DNA of 64,000 nt from Sphingobacterium nematocida (GCF_900168125.1 NZ_FUZF01000001.1:310001-374000), one strand, 5' to 3'. Shown: positions 1-11,400, numbered from the stretch's first letter. Notes: generated by a model from the sequence alone, not told the origin. Numbers and translations are program-made.

Positions 1-2
1 AT

Positions 3-503
3 GCGTTCAGTTTGAATAGCTGGGAACCAGCCTGGCCTATTGATCAACTATTTATTGGTTCGCATGTGTGTATAGCCGCCGAAGTCGTCATCTTAATGGG
101 AGGAAATAATACCCACCGTATGGACTGGATAAGTTTGTACCCCTTCGTAGACCGTATCACGGAGGCTTACCAAGGCAAGGGTGATACTGTTATCGAAGAT
201 GGTGCATGGATAGGTATGCGCGCGATGCTGATGCCGGGTATCACTATTGGAGAAGGTGCTATTGTTGCTTCGGGAGCTATCGTAACCAAAGATGTGGAGC
301 CCTATACTGTGGTGGCTGGAAATCCTGCCAAACCGATTAAAAAAAGATTTAGCCCAGAGGCTATTGAATCTTTACAACAGTTGAGAATATATGACTGGGA
401 TGCACAAAAGTTTACGGCATTAGGTGACTATATCTGTTCCGGTGATGTAGCAGAACTGGTCGTGCAAAGTCAACGCTATGATGAAAGCCAATCTAATGTA
501 TAA
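3..503 (+). CDS. CatB/Vat-type xenobiotic O-acetyltransferase (5' truncated by window edge)
   Basis: Cytoplasmic acetyl-CoA-dependent O-acetyltransferase of the left-handed beta-helix (hexapeptide repeat) superfamily, the group that includes CatB chloramphenicol and Vat streptogramin acetyltransferases. The visible part contains the family motif GGNNTHRMDW with the putative catalytic His. It then has isoleucine-rich hexapeptide turns (GAWIGMRAMLMPGITIGEGA, GAIVASGAIVTKDV) and the typical GNPAKPIKKRF ending. The frame is open to the first base of the window, so the true start lies upstream and about 40-50 residues are missing. The visible part is 166 codons. Family is clear; substrate (chloramphenicol, streptogramin or an endogenous compound) cannot be read from sequence. 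Confidence 0.88.
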   Translation, partial: AFSLNSWEPAWPIDQLFIGSHVCIAAEVVILMGGNNTHRMDWISLYPFVDRITEAYQGKGDTVIEDGAWIGMRAMLMPGITIGEGAIVASGAIVTKDVEPYTVVAGNPAKPIKKRFSPEAIESLQQLRIYDWDAQKFTALGDYICSGDVAELVVQSQRYDESQSNV

Positions 504-632
504 ACTATAGGCTTTGTCCATCTGAACCTCAGTACTGAGCATATCGGATATTATGAGGCTTTGGATATATTGGCCACGGTTATCACCCGTGCGGTAAGGA
601 ATCAAGGATCTATCGGGTACTGGTATAATGGT
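420..632 (-). pseudogene. Possible remnant of a flavin-binding split-barrel (PNPOx-like) gene
   Basis: An open frame on the minus strand from about 632 to 420 begins with residues reading TIIPVPDRSLIPYRTGDNRG, followed by QYIQSLIISDM. This resembles the substrate/FMN loop of pyridoxamine-phosphate-oxidase-like proteins (a GN-x-Q/R-Y-x-x-L pattern). There is no ATG at its beginning, a stop codon lies directly upstream, and its 3' part runs antisense into the acetyltransferase. At best it is an eroded fragment. The resemblance is from memory and short, so chance similarity is quite possible. Confidence 0.2.
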
Positions 633-697
633 CTATGTCCTACCTGTATCTAAGGGAGCACACCGCTAGAAGTACGTGAATAAAAAATACGGTTTCC

Positions 698-1087
698 CTA
701 TTGGGGAATGTGTTCGACGAGAATTTCTCTCCCTGACTTGTCGTAATAAGTACAGGTCATTTTATCCATACAGATTGCCCATTTCTCAATGCCAACATCT
801 GCACACATTTTAATGAATGTAAGGAAGTCGGTTTTGCCTTGTTGATGGGCAATCAACTCCCTTTTGAATTCCTCAGGCCTGACCATGTCAGCAATAGGAA
901 GCGCTTCATAACTTGCCGGGACTTTTGCAATATAGGTGGCAGCACCGTGATAGTCGATATGACCGTCTGAAACGTAAGCTTCGTAATGCGTTACTCCCAT
1001 CGCCTTGATTTCTTTAACGTAAGCCGGGAAGTCGGCCCCCGATTTTACTTTGCTGTGGGCTACTTTAATTTGTTCTACTGTAAACAT
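698..1087 (-). CDS. DUF1398 family protein (YbcV-like)
   Basis: A 129-residue soluble protein of the DUF1398 family, recognised by its N-terminus (MFTVEQIKVAHSKVKSGADF) and the middle motif THYEAYVSDGHIDYHG. The open frame extends 20 codons further upstream, but the ATG at 1087 places the start exactly where family members begin, and the extra residues look unlike them. Function is unknown in the family. It is a single gene, separated from the downstream acetyltransferase by about 190 bp and transcribed convergently with it. No signal peptide or membrane segment is visible. Confidence 0.8.
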   Translation of the reverse strand: MFTVEQIKVAHSKVKSGADFPAYVKEIKAMGVTHYEAYVSDGHIDYHGAATYIAKVPASYEALPIADMVRPEEFKRELIAHQQGKTDFLTFIKMCADVGIEKWAICMDKMTCTYYDKSGREILVEHIPQ

Positions 1088-1207
1088 GCTACTCTTATTT
1101 TTAATTGCTAAACGATCTGTTGAAGCACAGGCAACCAAAATGCCCATCTTTTAGTTTTACCATTTCTTGCCTATATTCGTTGTCGTATCTCCCTAAAATA
1201 AACAGAA

Positions 1208-1238
1208 AAAAGCGGACAACCTAACACTGCCCGCTTTT
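1208..1238 (-). terminator. Rho-independent terminator of the pyruvate carboxylase gene
   Basis: Minus-strand hairpin just after the pyruvate carboxylase stop codon. The 8-bp stem is aaaagcgg / ccgctttt (1208-1215 with 1231-1238), extendable past one mismatch. On the minus strand it is followed by a run of six T. Confidence 0.7.
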
Positions 1239-1246
1239 ATATTTCA

Positions 1247-4200
1247 TTATTCTATCACTACGATAAGATCTCCAGTATCTACCATTGATCCAGGTGGTAA
1301 AACAACTTTTTTGACCTTACCTGCTGAGATAGCACAGATCGTTGACTCCATCTTCATGGCTTCTATCACAAACAATGGAGAATCTTCCTGTACCGTATCT
1401 CCCTCCTTGACATGAACCATTGACAACATGCCGCGTAGTGGGGATCCTACCTGATTTAAATCATCTGGATCACACTTAACATGTGCCTTTTTCTCTACTT
1501 TGATGGACCGATCCTGCACTTCTATATTTCTGGTCTGCCCGTTCAGTTTGAAAAAGACTGTACGCCTTCCCTCGCTATCTGCTGGACTGATCGACAGAAG
1601 CCGTACCAATAATGTCTTGCCTTGAGCGATATCGACTGTGGTCTCTTGCCCTACCTCCATACCGTAAAGGAAAATCGGTGTAGACACGAGGGATACATCT
1701 CCAAACTTGCGATAGGCTTGTAAATAATCTAAAAAGACCTTAGGGTAGAATTTATAACTGAGGTAATCGGTCATCGAAAGGTCTTCTCCGTATTGTTGAA
1801 GGAAATCTGCGAACTCGCTTTCTATATCCAACGCGGGAAGATGTTTGTTTGGTCTATCCGTGCTGGCAGCCTGCCCCTTCAAGATAATCTGCTGAATTTG
1901 CGCAGGGAAACCGCCTTCTGGTTGTCCGATGTCGCCCTTAAAGAAGGAAATAACCGAATCGGGAAAAGAAAGGGTATCGCCCTTGGCAAGTATATCATCC
2001 GCGACCAAATTGTTAGAGACCATATACTGCGCCATATCGCCCACAACTTTGGAACTGGGCGTAACCTTGACAATGTCTCCAAAAAGCACATTGGCTTCGG
2101 CATAAGCTTTTTTGATATCAGGGATACGATCTCCAAGTCCCAGTGCTGTAGCCTGCTGTTTGAGATTTGAATACTGACCTCCAGGAATCTCGTGCTGATA
2201 TACCTCCGCAGAACCGGCATTCATACCTGATTCGAATGGTGTATAATATTTACGGACTGACTCCCAATAGTCGCTATACTGTTGTAGATTTTCGGCATCA
2301 TAGTTTTGATCGCGGTCTTGAAAGCGCATCATTTCTACAACAGCGTTAAAATTAGGCTGTGAGGTAAGTCCGGAAAGTGCCCCCAACGCGCAGTCTACCA
2401 CATCTACTCCTGCTTCTATGGCTTTGAGATAAGTAGCGGCCTGTATCGAGGACGTATCGTGCGTATGTAGGTGTATCGGAATTGCTATAGTATCTTTTAG
2501 CGCAGCCACCAGTTCCTGTGCCGCATAAGGCTTTAATAAACCAGACATATCTTTGATCGCAAGCATGTGAGCCCCAGCATTCTCTAGATCTTTGGCCAAG
2601 CGCAGATAATAATCCAGATTATACTTACTACGCTTGGGGTCCAGAATATCGCCGGTATAACAAAGTGTACCCTCCGCAATACCTTGGGTACGTTTTCGTA
2701 CCATATCAATACATGGCGCAATATTTTCCATCCAATTGAGGGAGTCGAAGATCCGGAAGATATCTACCCCTGTCTCCCAGCTCCGCTCTACAAATGAGGC
2801 AATAAGATTATCTGGATATGCCGAGTAACCTACCCCATTGCAGCCACGGATTAACATCTGTAAAAGAATATTAGGTATAGCCTTACGAAGTTTGGACAAA
2901 CGTTGCCAAGGGTCTTCGAGTTGAAAACGAAGCGCCACATCGAAGGTAGCTCCACCCCAAACTTCCATACTGAATGTCTGCGGGTGTGCCTTGGCAAACC
3001 CTTCGGCAACCTTAAGCATATCGTAGGTACGTACCCGCGTGGCTAACAAAGACTGATGGGCATCGCGAAAAGTCGTATCCGTGTACTGAATAGCTTTTTC
3101 ATCCTTCAACCAATTACAGAGTCCTTCTGGGCCTAATTCTTCAAGCCTATTTTTTGAACCGTACGGAAAATCAGATACCGGATCGAACACAGGTACTATG
3201 GGCAGTTCTAAACCTTCAGGACGGCCAGCACGGACATCGGGATTACCATTGACTGAAATATCAGCTAAAAATGAAAGAAGTTTCGTACCACGATCTAAAC
3301 GCCTGGATGGCTTGAACAGCTGTGGATTGGATGCGAGGAAGCCCACATTAACCTGTCCCGCAAGAAATACGGGATGTGTTATCAAGTTTTCCAAGAAGGC
3401 AATATTATTTTTCACGCCACGGATCCGGAACTCGCGCAATGCTCTGTCCATACGATAGGCAGCTTCTTCTAATGTCTTGCCATGCGTACTAACTTTAACC
3501 AACATCGAATCGAAGAAAGGGCTTACCTTCATACCTGGATAGGCACTGCCTTCATCGAGCCTAACTCCGAAACCGGCTGCATTACGATAGGTAACTATAG
3601 TGCCATAATCTGGCCGAAAGTCGTCTGCGGGGTCTTCTGTGGTGATACGGCATTGAATGGCGTACCCGTTGATTTTAATGGCTTTCTGATCAGCGAGCCC
3701 CAACTGTGGATCGGCCAACCTATAGCCTGAGGCGATGTAAAGCTGTGTCTTAATAAGATCCACACCAGTAATCATTTCAGTAATGGTATGCTCGACCTGT
3801 ATGCGGGGATTGACCTCGATAAAATAGATGTGCTCGTCGGTGTCTACCAAAAACTCAACTGTACCCACATTATCGTAGTTTGCCAATCCGGCTATAGCGG
3901 TGGCATACTGATATAGCAAATTCTTGGTGTCTTGCCGAAGATTGCTCGCTGGGGCTACCTCTACTACTTTTTGGAAACGGCGCTGCACAGAACAGTCTCT
4001 TTCATAAAGATGAACTACTTTTCCATACATATCGCCGACAATCTGTACTTCAATATGTCTAGGGTTTTCAATGTATTTTTCCAAAAAAACGGTACCATCA
4101 CCGAATGCATTGAGCGCCTCTTGCTGAGCACTACCAAAGGCTGTTTCCAACTCTTCGCGATTACGGACAACGCGCATACCGCGCCCGCCCCCGCCAGCAG

Positions 4201-4684
4201 ATGCTTTCAGGATAACAGGAAAGCCTATACGCGCTGCTTCCTTCAACGTCTTAGAGATGTCTGCCAATACCCCTTCGCTACTTTCTATAATGGGTACCTG
4301 AGCCTGAACAGCTACCTCTTTGGAACGCACCTTATCGCCTAGCATTTCCATGACTTGTGGTGAAGGCCCGACAAAAAGAATGTTTTCTTCGGCACATCGT
4401 CTAGCAAAATGAGAATTCTCCGAAAGAAAACCGTAACCAGGATGGATAGCATCTGCCCCACACAATCGCGCGGTCCGCAAAATAGCCTCTATATCAAGAT
4501 AAGGTTTTAGCGGTTCATCATCTCCGCCGATCTGGTAGGCTTCATCGGCCTTGTACCGATGGAGGGAATACCTATCTTCAAAGGTAAAGATAGCAACGGT
4601 CGCAATCCCTAGTTCATTGCAGGCCCTACTAATGCGGATAGCAATCTCGCCTCTATTAGCAATAAGCACTTTTTTGATGTTCAT
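1247..4684 (-). CDS. pyc: Pyruvate carboxylase, single-chain
   Basis: Biotin-dependent ATP-driven carboxylation of pyruvate to oxaloacetate (anaplerosis, gluconeogenesis), cytoplasmic. It is 1145 residues, the usual length for the fused one-chain enzyme. The N-terminal biotin carboxylase starts at KKVLIANRGEIAIR and carries the ATP-grasp glycine loop GGGGRGMR near residue 160. The central carboxyltransferase begins near TFRDAHQSLLATR (around 530) and is followed by the PYC/OADA region. The C-terminal biotinyl domain has EAMKMES with the biotinylated Lys at 1111. The ATG at 4684 was chosen because the conserved N-terminus follows immediately; an upstream in-frame ATG at 4741 would add 19 unconserved residues. 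Monocistronic, followed by a hairpin terminator. Confidence 0.97.
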   Translation of the reverse strand: MNIKKVLIANRGEIAIRISRACNELGIATVAIFTFEDRYSLHRYKADEAYQIGGDDEPLKPYLDIEAILRTARLCGADAIHPGYGFLSENSHFARRCAEENILFVGPSPQVMEMLGDKVRSKEVAVQAQVPIIESSEGVLADISKTLKEAARIGFPVILKASAGGGGRGMRVVRNREELETAFGSAQQEALNAFGDGTVFLEKYIENPRHIEVQIVGDMYGKVVHLYERDCSVQRRFQKVVEVAPASNLRQDTKNLLYQYATAIAGLANYDNVGTVEFLVDTDEHIYFIEVNPRIQVEHTITEMITGVDLIKTQLYIASGYRLADPQLGLADQKAIKINGYAIQCRITTEDPADDFRPDYGTIVTYRNAAGFGVRLDEGSAYPGMKVSPFFDSMLVKVSTHGKTLEEAAYRMDRALREFRIRGVKNNIAFLENLITHPVFLAGQVNVGFLASNPQLFKPSRRLDRGTKLLSFLADISVNGNPDVRAGRPEGLELPIVPVFDPVSDFPYGSKNRLEELGPEGLCNWLKDEKAIQYTDTTFRDAHQSLLATRVRTYDMLKVAEGFAKAHPQTFSMEVWGGATFDVALRFQLEDPWQRLSKLRKAIPNILLQMLIRGCNGVGYSAYPDNLIASFVERSWETGVDIFRIFDSLNWMENIAPCIDMVRKRTQGIAEGTLCYTGDILDPKRSKYNLDYYLRLAKDLENAGAHMLAIKDMSGLLKPYAAQELVAALKDTIAIPIHLHTHDTSSIQAATYLKAIEAGVDVVDCALGALSGLTSQPNFNAVVEMMRFQDRDQNYDAENLQQYSDYWESVRKYYTPFESGMNAGSAEVYQHEIPGGQYSNLKQQATALGLGDRIPDIKKAYAEANVLFGDIVKVTPSSKVVGDMAQYMVSNNLVADDILAKGDTLSFPDSVISFFKGDIGQPEGGFPAQIQQIILKGQAASTDRPNKHLPALDIESEFADFLQQYGEDLSMTDYLSYKFYPKVFLDYLQAYRKFGDVSLVSTPIFLYGMEVGQETTVDIAQGKTLLVRLLSISPADSEGRRTVFFKLNGQTRNIEVQDRSIKVEKKAHVKCDPDDLNQVGSPLRGMLSMVHVKEGDTVQEDSPLFVIEAMKMESTICAISAGKVKKVVLPPGSMVDTGDLIVVIE

Positions 4685-5135
4685 GATATTTGTTAAGTTT
4701 AAAATGGTGTTCTTCTCATAAGGCCGTCCTAAAACGAACATCTATTTAGGTCGGCATTTATTATCGCAAATCAAAAAAAAATGAAACAATAAATATTATT
4801 GCAAAATTGAAAATTACTAAACCAATATTCAACAGCAAGAGTTAATTTCAATAAAAACAAACAAAATAAAGCATCATAACCGAATAAAAAACACCATCAA
4901 ACACTCATTTATTGCTAAAATCCGAAAGTTTTAGTCTGATGCAATACGCACACTCATTATCAACAGTTTACTACCAAAAGTTATGATTTCATTTTCCGCA
5001 CGCCCTACAAGATATCGGCATGGAAAAAGTAAACACTTAAAAAGTCATTCAAAACCCTGTAATAGAAAGATTAAGGACCACGATGAAAGAAATTATGGTA
5101 AATTAATTATATTTAAAAAATGAAATTACTAACCG
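4685..5135. other. AT-rich intergenic region between divergent genes
   Basis: About 450 bp of strongly A-rich DNA between pyruvate carboxylase (minus) and a small membrane protein gene (plus). It must hold both promoters. A one-mismatch match to the Bacteroidota -7 element (TATATTTA, 5108-5115) lies 20 bp before the plus-strand gene. No convincing consensus element was found for the carboxylase, and I see no repeat or RNA structure. Confidence 0.5.
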
Positions 5136-5660
5136 ATGAAGTCTACTAAAAAATCTTTAAAAATTGTACTTATTTCGGCTATAGCACTATTATTTCTACC
5201 GTTAAAACTGATTATTTTAAATAACAACCTTGTCCCGATTAATGGCGTAATAAAAGAAGTTGAGAAATCTTCAACAAGAATTCCGTATTACAAATTCAGG
5301 CTTTCTGATGACTCTACAATATACTATAATTCAGGAAGGGGCCTACTCTCTAATATTAAAACCGACAAGGAAGTTCTATACAACGGAAAAAATAAAGAGA
5401 TTAGCTTTTATATAAGCAAAGTAGACTTTTCTAAGCTTAATAAAGGAGAAGAAATCAAATACATAGGACTAGAAAAACGAAATGTTTTGATCGACTTATA
5501 TTATCACTCGATATCAGGATTGTGGAATGTTGTTTTAGGAATGCTCTGCATTGTGATGATGGCATTAAATACTTATGCCGTGTATACTTATAAAAAGAAG
5601 GTCTTTGAAGTATTTATTATTATTTATATGTTACTCGGTATTTCGATGCTAATGCTATAA
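5136..5660 (+). CDS. Hypothetical membrane protein, three predicted helices
   Basis: A 174-residue protein I do not recognise. It has an N-terminal hydrophobic segment (about residues 9-29), then a hydrophilic domain of about 85 residues (30-115) that looks beta-rich. Two C-terminal membrane helices follow (about 128-147 and 155-173) with a short Lys-rich turn between them. The general plan resembles small Bacteroidota proteins with a soluble domain held between helices. A TATATTTA promoter-like element precedes it by 20 bp. It stands alone, convergent with the receptor gene downstream. No function can be assigned. Confidence 0.65.
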   Translation: MKSTKKSLKIVLISAIALLFLPLKLIILNNNLVPINGVIKEVEKSSTRIPYYKFRLSDDSTIYYNSGRGLLSNIKTDKEVLYNGKNKEISFYISKVDFSKLNKGEEIKYIGLEKRNVLIDLYYHSISGLWNVVLGMLCIVMMALNTYAVYTYKKKVFEVFIIIYMLLGISMLML

Positions 5661-5740
5661 ACAAGATCTAATTATTAGGTGGCTCGCGCTTTCAGTTCTT
5701 ACCCTGCTAAAAAACAAACAGAAAACTTAGGACAAAAAAA

Positions 5741-8158
5741 TTACTTGATTCGCCCACTCTCGCTCTCCAAAGCTGATTTTCGACTTCTCTGATCTTTGGA
5801 TACACCTTTACTGAACCGGTAGGTAAAACTAAGTCTTGCTTGTCTTGATTCGTAATAACCGTAACTCTGAGATGTGAATCCTGGAAAATCTTGGGTATAT
5901 CGGCTTACATTTCCTTTATAGATATCGCTAAAGCCAAATCGTAATGATGCTTTATCTTTTAGTAAGCTCTTTTGAATAGCGATATCCACTTGACTATAGC
6001 CACGGCTCAAGATATTGGCTCCACTCAATCGCTTTGTATTGTAGGTACCTGCCAGCTCAACCTTAAGCTTGAACGGTAACTGAAATGCCTGTTGTAAATT
6101 GAAACGTGCCGCTAGTTGTTTTAAATTAAGATTGCGATATTGGTCAAAGGATACATCGTTGTGAATGTGGTAGGCCAAGCTATTAAATGTGATGTCCCAC
6201 CAGGGTATAGGCTTAAAATTATGGGTAAGGGATAATGACCAATGTTTCTGGGTACCAATATTCCTATTTATCATCACGATCTTTTCAATATCTACTGTAT
6301 CGGTCACCCTAGCATTGAACTGGTCTGTATAGGCGTAATTGAGCGATATGACAGTAGCACTCTTCAGGGAATACAACAAGGTAAATCGCTGGGTAAGCTC
6401 TGGATTCAAAAATGGATTTCCCTGCCAAAATGATAATTCGTCCAATAAATATACGAATGGATTGAGGTCTTGATAGGCCGGCCTTTCTATGCGCTTGGCA
6501 TAGGAAAGGGAGATATTATGCTCGGCAGTGGGTCTTAGGCTTACAGAGAAAAAGGGAAACAGGTTTTTGAAACTGCGTTTTATTTCGCTCCCCTGTTCTT
6601 GATTACGCTCCATAAAGAATAGCCTACCCGTGGAATTGGATGATTCCATCCGCAGTCCGGCCTGAAATGACCATTTGCCTAAGGTACGCTTGTAGTCCGC
6701 ATAGGCCGCAAAAATACGTTCGTCGTAGCGAAAATCATTAGTACGCCGATTGTCAAGGCTATCGGTTTCCTGAAGAACATGGTAAAACTTGGAGTCGTTG
6801 GCCGAACTGATAGCCGAATACTTGACTCCTGTCTCTAACTTTCCGCCCCAAAAGTTGGTCGAATAGTCGATCTTGGCTCCTTTAAGGTCAATATCAATTC
6901 CATTTAGGGTTCGGTATAGATTATCGCTCATAATAGCGCCATCCCGATCTTTGTATGTATTGGATTGTAAATTCTTATTCCACTTATCAAATAGACCGTA
7001 ATCTGCATCAATGTTCAAGACATGGCCCAACGTATCTTCATACTTATAGTTCAAATTGAAATTATATCGCGCAGTCCCCTGCCCATAGTAGTCATTTATA
7101 GCCGCGAGGGAATGATCCACAGCGGAAGATGGAAGTATGTAAATGTCGGTCTTGGTATCGGTAATGCCTCCGCCGAAAATAAAATTACCGTTGGCAAGGA
7201 TACCTATCGTGCTCTTGGCATCGATCACATAGTCGGCCCCAATCTGCCCGGACATCTTTTGTCGCTTATCGACATCATCGGTATGGCTATCGTAGGACCT
7301 ACCATTCTGCTGTCTATTAGTACCATAGACGTAATTAAAATTGCCCAGTGTATGGCTGTAATTGCCGTATACATTAAGCCTTTCGCGGCGGTAACTAATG
7401 CCGATGTTCTGCATTTGCTTGGTGCTGATACCGTATGCTACACCTGTAGTCATCGTACCACTGATCCCTTTCACTTGATTTTTCTTAGTGATGATATTGA
7501 TGATACCGGCCGCCCCAGTGGCGTCGAATTTAGCAGTGGGACTATTTATAATCTCGATAGATTTGATGGTATTGGAAGATATAGACTTCAGAAGATCTGT
7601 AAGCTCGGCACCGGAGAGATAAGTCGACTTGCCATCTAAGAGAATCTGTACACCAGCCTTGCCGTTTAAGGTGATATTCCTTTCGTTCTCTATATGTACT
7701 CCAGGAGCCTTTTTGAGCAGTTCGAGGGCCGAGATATCTTGTCCTCCAATCGTACGATCCACGTTATAGGTTAATATACCTCCATTTACCTCTAGCACTT
7801 TGGGGATTCGGTTTACCTCCACTCCTTCTAATAGGTGCTGTAAGGAAAATAGCTGTATGGTGTCCAAATCCATAGCATGGGAAACTTTAAGGTCTTTCCG
7901 ATATACCTGATAACCTACCGAGCTAATCGATAGACTATATAAGCCTGGGGATGGACAACGCAGTTTAAAACGCCCGTCGTTGTCTGTGATAACGCTAATG
8001 TCCTTCGTGTCATCGGTTCTTTGTGCTACAACAGTAGCGGAAATTATCGGTTGACCAGCACCATTTGCGACTACAGCAGTTATATCCATAGCTACTCCCT
8101 GAGCGAACACTGTCACATGGAATAAAAACAAAAAACTAATCCACAAAAAACGGAGCAT
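5741..8158 (-). CDS. TonB-dependent receptor-like outer membrane beta-barrel protein (OMP_b-brl_3 type)
   Basis: An 805-residue outer membrane protein. It has a signal peptide (residues 1-19, ending VTVFAQ), then a carboxypeptidase-regulatory-like beta-sandwich (about 25-105, ISATVVAQRTDD...DNDGRF). A plug-like domain follows (about 115-230; motifs LELLKKAPGVHIENE, LLDGKSTYLSG, GIINIITKK). The C-terminal barrel matches the outer-membrane family 3 receptors common in Sphingobacteriaceae. These are structurally TonB-receptor-like but lack the SusC signature and usually have no SusD partner, as here. Substrate unknown. It sits 257 bp downstream of the GH92 gene on the same strand, so co-transcription is possible but not evident. 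Confidence 0.85.
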   Translation of the reverse strand: MLRFLWISFLFLFHVTVFAQGVAMDITAVVANGAGQPIISATVVAQRTDDTKDISVITDNDGRFKLRCPSPGLYSLSISSVGYQVYRKDLKVSHAMDLDTIQLFSLQHLLEGVEVNRIPKVLEVNGGILTYNVDRTIGGQDISALELLKKAPGVHIENERNITLNGKAGVQILLDGKSTYLSGAELTDLLKSISSNTIKSIEIINSPTAKFDATGAAGIINIITKKNQVKGISGTMTTGVAYGISTKQMQNIGISYRRERLNVYGNYSHTLGNFNYVYGTNRQQNGRSYDSHTDDVDKRQKMSGQIGADYVIDAKSTIGILANGNFIFGGGITDTKTDIYILPSSAVDHSLAAINDYYGQGTARYNFNLNYKYEDTLGHVLNIDADYGLFDKWNKNLQSNTYKDRDGAIMSDNLYRTLNGIDIDLKGAKIDYSTNFWGGKLETGVKYSAISSANDSKFYHVLQETDSLDNRRTNDFRYDERIFAAYADYKRTLGKWSFQAGLRMESSNSTGRLFFMERNQEQGSEIKRSFKNLFPFFSVSLRPTAEHNISLSYAKRIERPAYQDLNPFVYLLDELSFWQGNPFLNPELTQRFTLLYSLKSATVISLNYAYTDQFNARVTDTVDIEKIVMINRNIGTQKHWSLSLTHNFKPIPWWDITFNSLAYHIHNDVSFDQYRNLNLKQLAARFNLQQAFQLPFKLKVELAGTYNTKRLSGANILSRGYSQVDIAIQKSLLKDKASLRFGFSDIYKGNVSRYTQDFPGFTSQSYGYYESRQARLSFTYRFSKGVSKDQRSRKSALESESGRIK

Positions 8159-8415
8159 CGTAATAGGTTAATTGGACTTTGTATTTGAAACCGGGATAAT
8201 TTACTGGTATTAAAGCTAATAACCCCTGCAGTAATATTAGTAATAATAATTGAAATATGCAAAAAAGCGCAGACCACTATTAGAGTTGATGACTTGCAAA
8301 CCCTACCATTGACCTACAACAGAGGGCTACTTACCTTTGCTGGCCCGGACTTACAACTCTTATCTCTCAAAAACAAATAAGGAGCAAAGAAGCAGTCTCG
8401 GAGTAAAATTTAATC

Positions 8416-11400
8416 CTATTTTATAAGTCCCCAGTTTTTATTCGGTTCATCCCCCATTTTTAAGCGCAAAATCCCCCCTTTCAATACTTCACTTTGCGGC
8501 AATAGAAAATTCGTTAGCGGCTTCCCATTCCACTGAGCCTCTTGGATGTACATATTGATTTTAGATGCATTATTGGCTTCTATAGTTAGACTTTCTCCAC
8601 GACCGTACCTACCCTTAAAATTTACTTTCATTCGTTTGAAGCGAGGTGAACCCAACTCGTAAGTAGCATCAGCTGCAACTCCTCCATCCATTTGAAAAAG
8701 TCCCAAGCAACTCATTATATACCAACTACTCATCTGGCCTAGGTCCTCATCACCAGGGTATGCGTCGTAAGGAGATGTTCCATAATACTGCTCTTGAATT
8801 GCCCTATTCCATTTCTGTGTTAACCAGGGCGTACCCGCCCAGTTAAATAGATAAGAAACTTCCATTGACGTCTGGTTGCCATGATTGATGGGAAAGGCAG
8901 AAAAATTATCTCCGGCGGCATTGAAATTAGCTTTAGCTGATTTTTCCATAGCTTCGTTCAACCGGCTAATAAAACGTTCCTGTCCCATACTATCAATCAA
9001 AGCCAATGGATTATGTGGAACAAACCAAGTGTAGTTAAAGGAATTTCCTTCCACAAAGCCTGGTGTGTGGTAAGGATCAAAAGGTTCAGTCCAACGTCCA
9101 TCCACATCTTTCGGTCTCATAAAGCCAGATTCTGTGTCAAAAATATTCTTCCAATTGTCCGATCTATTTTTAAAAAACTGATAATCTTCCTCTTTACCAA
9201 GCGATCTCGCCATTTGTGCCAAACTCCAATCGTCGTAGGCATACTCCAAGGTATTAGACACATAGCCCTTGCCAGCAGGCACATACCCATACTTCATGTA
9301 TGCAGGCAAATGTTCAACCCCTACCGTACCTCCTCCCGCAAAACGTTGCGGATGTGTTGTCATCATTTTTTTTAATCCCTGATAAGCTGTTTCCATATCA
9401 AAATCTCGAATTCCACTTTGCCATGCGCCCTGTAACTGTGAAATTACGTGCATAGCAACCATTACACCACTATGCTCTATGCCAGCGGGATCCGTATTAA
9501 ACCATCCTGAATTTTTATACAATGAAATAGCCGATTTAGCCCAAGTAGATGAAATTTCTGGGGCAACGAGGTTAAACAACTGTTGATTGTCCCAAAAGGT
9601 ATTCCAATACTCCCCGGAAACTATTGCATCTTGACTATCGGCCAACTGTTGGACATTTTCATTTTCGTCCCTATACCTTCCATCCGCATCACTCCAAATA
9701 GCTTTAGCTGCTATAGCACGATATAGGTTCGTATAAAACTTTTTCTTTTCTCTATAGTCATCCGTTTCGATTTCGATACGTCCGAGATAATCGTTCCATA
9801 TCGCTCGAGCGTTACGCACAACAGCTTCAAAATCCCATCCAAATGGAGCTGTAAGTTCTTGCTCTAAATTCTTACGTGCACCTTCCAAATCAACTAGAGA
9901 TACGCCTGAGCGTACCAGTACAACCTCGCCCTCGGCTGTGTTAAAATTTGCATAAACACCAAGATCGCCTTTTCCTTGGATCGTCTGAATATTATCAAAA
10001 AGCTCACTTGCTGTTTCAAATTCATGATTGCGGTCCCAATTTCCGATGTATCCTTCAACAGGCATTACACCTTCATTTTTCCAGCCTCCCAAAGAAGTGA
10101 AAGGCTTGCTAAATTGCAATACAAAATGTACAGTGTACTCTTGCTGTAAAGAATATCCAGTAAAGGCATTGTAATAACTTGCATACCCTTCAATCTCGGT
10201 ATCGCTTACTTTCGTTATTTTAGCATCTGTCAGGTTATGTGGATATTCGTTCGGAGTGAACATATCGATCATCACCCTGGCATCTTTACTTTTTGGAAAG
10301 GTATAACGCTGCAGTGCAGCTCTTCGTGTTGCCGTAAGCTCGGCTTTGATTTGGGTATCTGTCATGAAAACCGAATAATGGCCTACCTTTCCCATCTCTG
10401 TAGATTTATCAATTCGCGAACGGTACACTTCATCCGGAAAGGATTCCCGACCAGGGTTAACCTGCAGTGGCCCTGTCGTAGGTTGCATTAATAGACCTAT
10501 CATCGTCCAGTCGCAAAAATGACTGAATCCCATAATATTTTCTATTCCGTACTCATAGCCGGCTTTCCAGATCTCATCTTGGTTATCCGGTGCAATTTGT
10601 ACAATACTCAAAGGTAAAGCTGGTGAGGGCTTGAACATCCAACGTGAATTGCTCGTGCCCATCAACAGGTCCACATAGTTACACAGCTCATGCACCGGCT
10701 GTGTAGAACGTATTATATCTGCGGAGTAAATTAATTGTTTACCATCATACACACGGATTACGCTATTTTTTGCTTTAGCTTCTTTAGCTATTGCCGGCAT
10801 ATTTATTTCTTGCGTCGACTCGCCTGCTTCTACAAAACGAAGTTCCTCAGGTAGTCCATCAATACGAAAACTTAAGTTTCTACCTTGACCGAATTGTACC
10901 ATATCGATCAATACAGGCTGTGTTCGTATGCCTATAGCTGTTTGGTACTCAAAATCAGCAACACGAACGTCTTTAATCAAGGTCGAAGTGGCCTTTGCCA
11001 GACGTATATTTGCCGAGCTTTCTAAACGGATGCAGTCAAACAAAGCCCAACTACCCTCGACCGTGCCTATACGTATTTGATTCATTCCTTTTTTTAACCT
11101 GCTATTGGAAAAGGAAATACGGAATAGTCTTTCGGCTCCTTTGTCAATCTTCCCCTGCAACAGTTTGACATCATCATCCCCCGTCAATCGATGCTCCGAA
11201 CGATGTCCATTTACTTCAACACGAACTATGGCATCTTTCGCTTTATGGACACCGGAAAAGTAAAAAGTTAATACGGATTCGCCTTCTTTGGAAAAAGCTT
11301 CTAGCGGGAAATAGATAGACGGAAAATGTCTGGGGTGATAACCCGCCCAATAACCACCTCCAGCCCAACTATCCAGAGGGCCGGGCAGCACATAAGGCCA

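Noticed and set aside
1793..2220. Open frames on both strands inside the pyruvate carboxylase gene
   Set aside because: They overlap a clear, uninterrupted enzyme frame and show no protein features.
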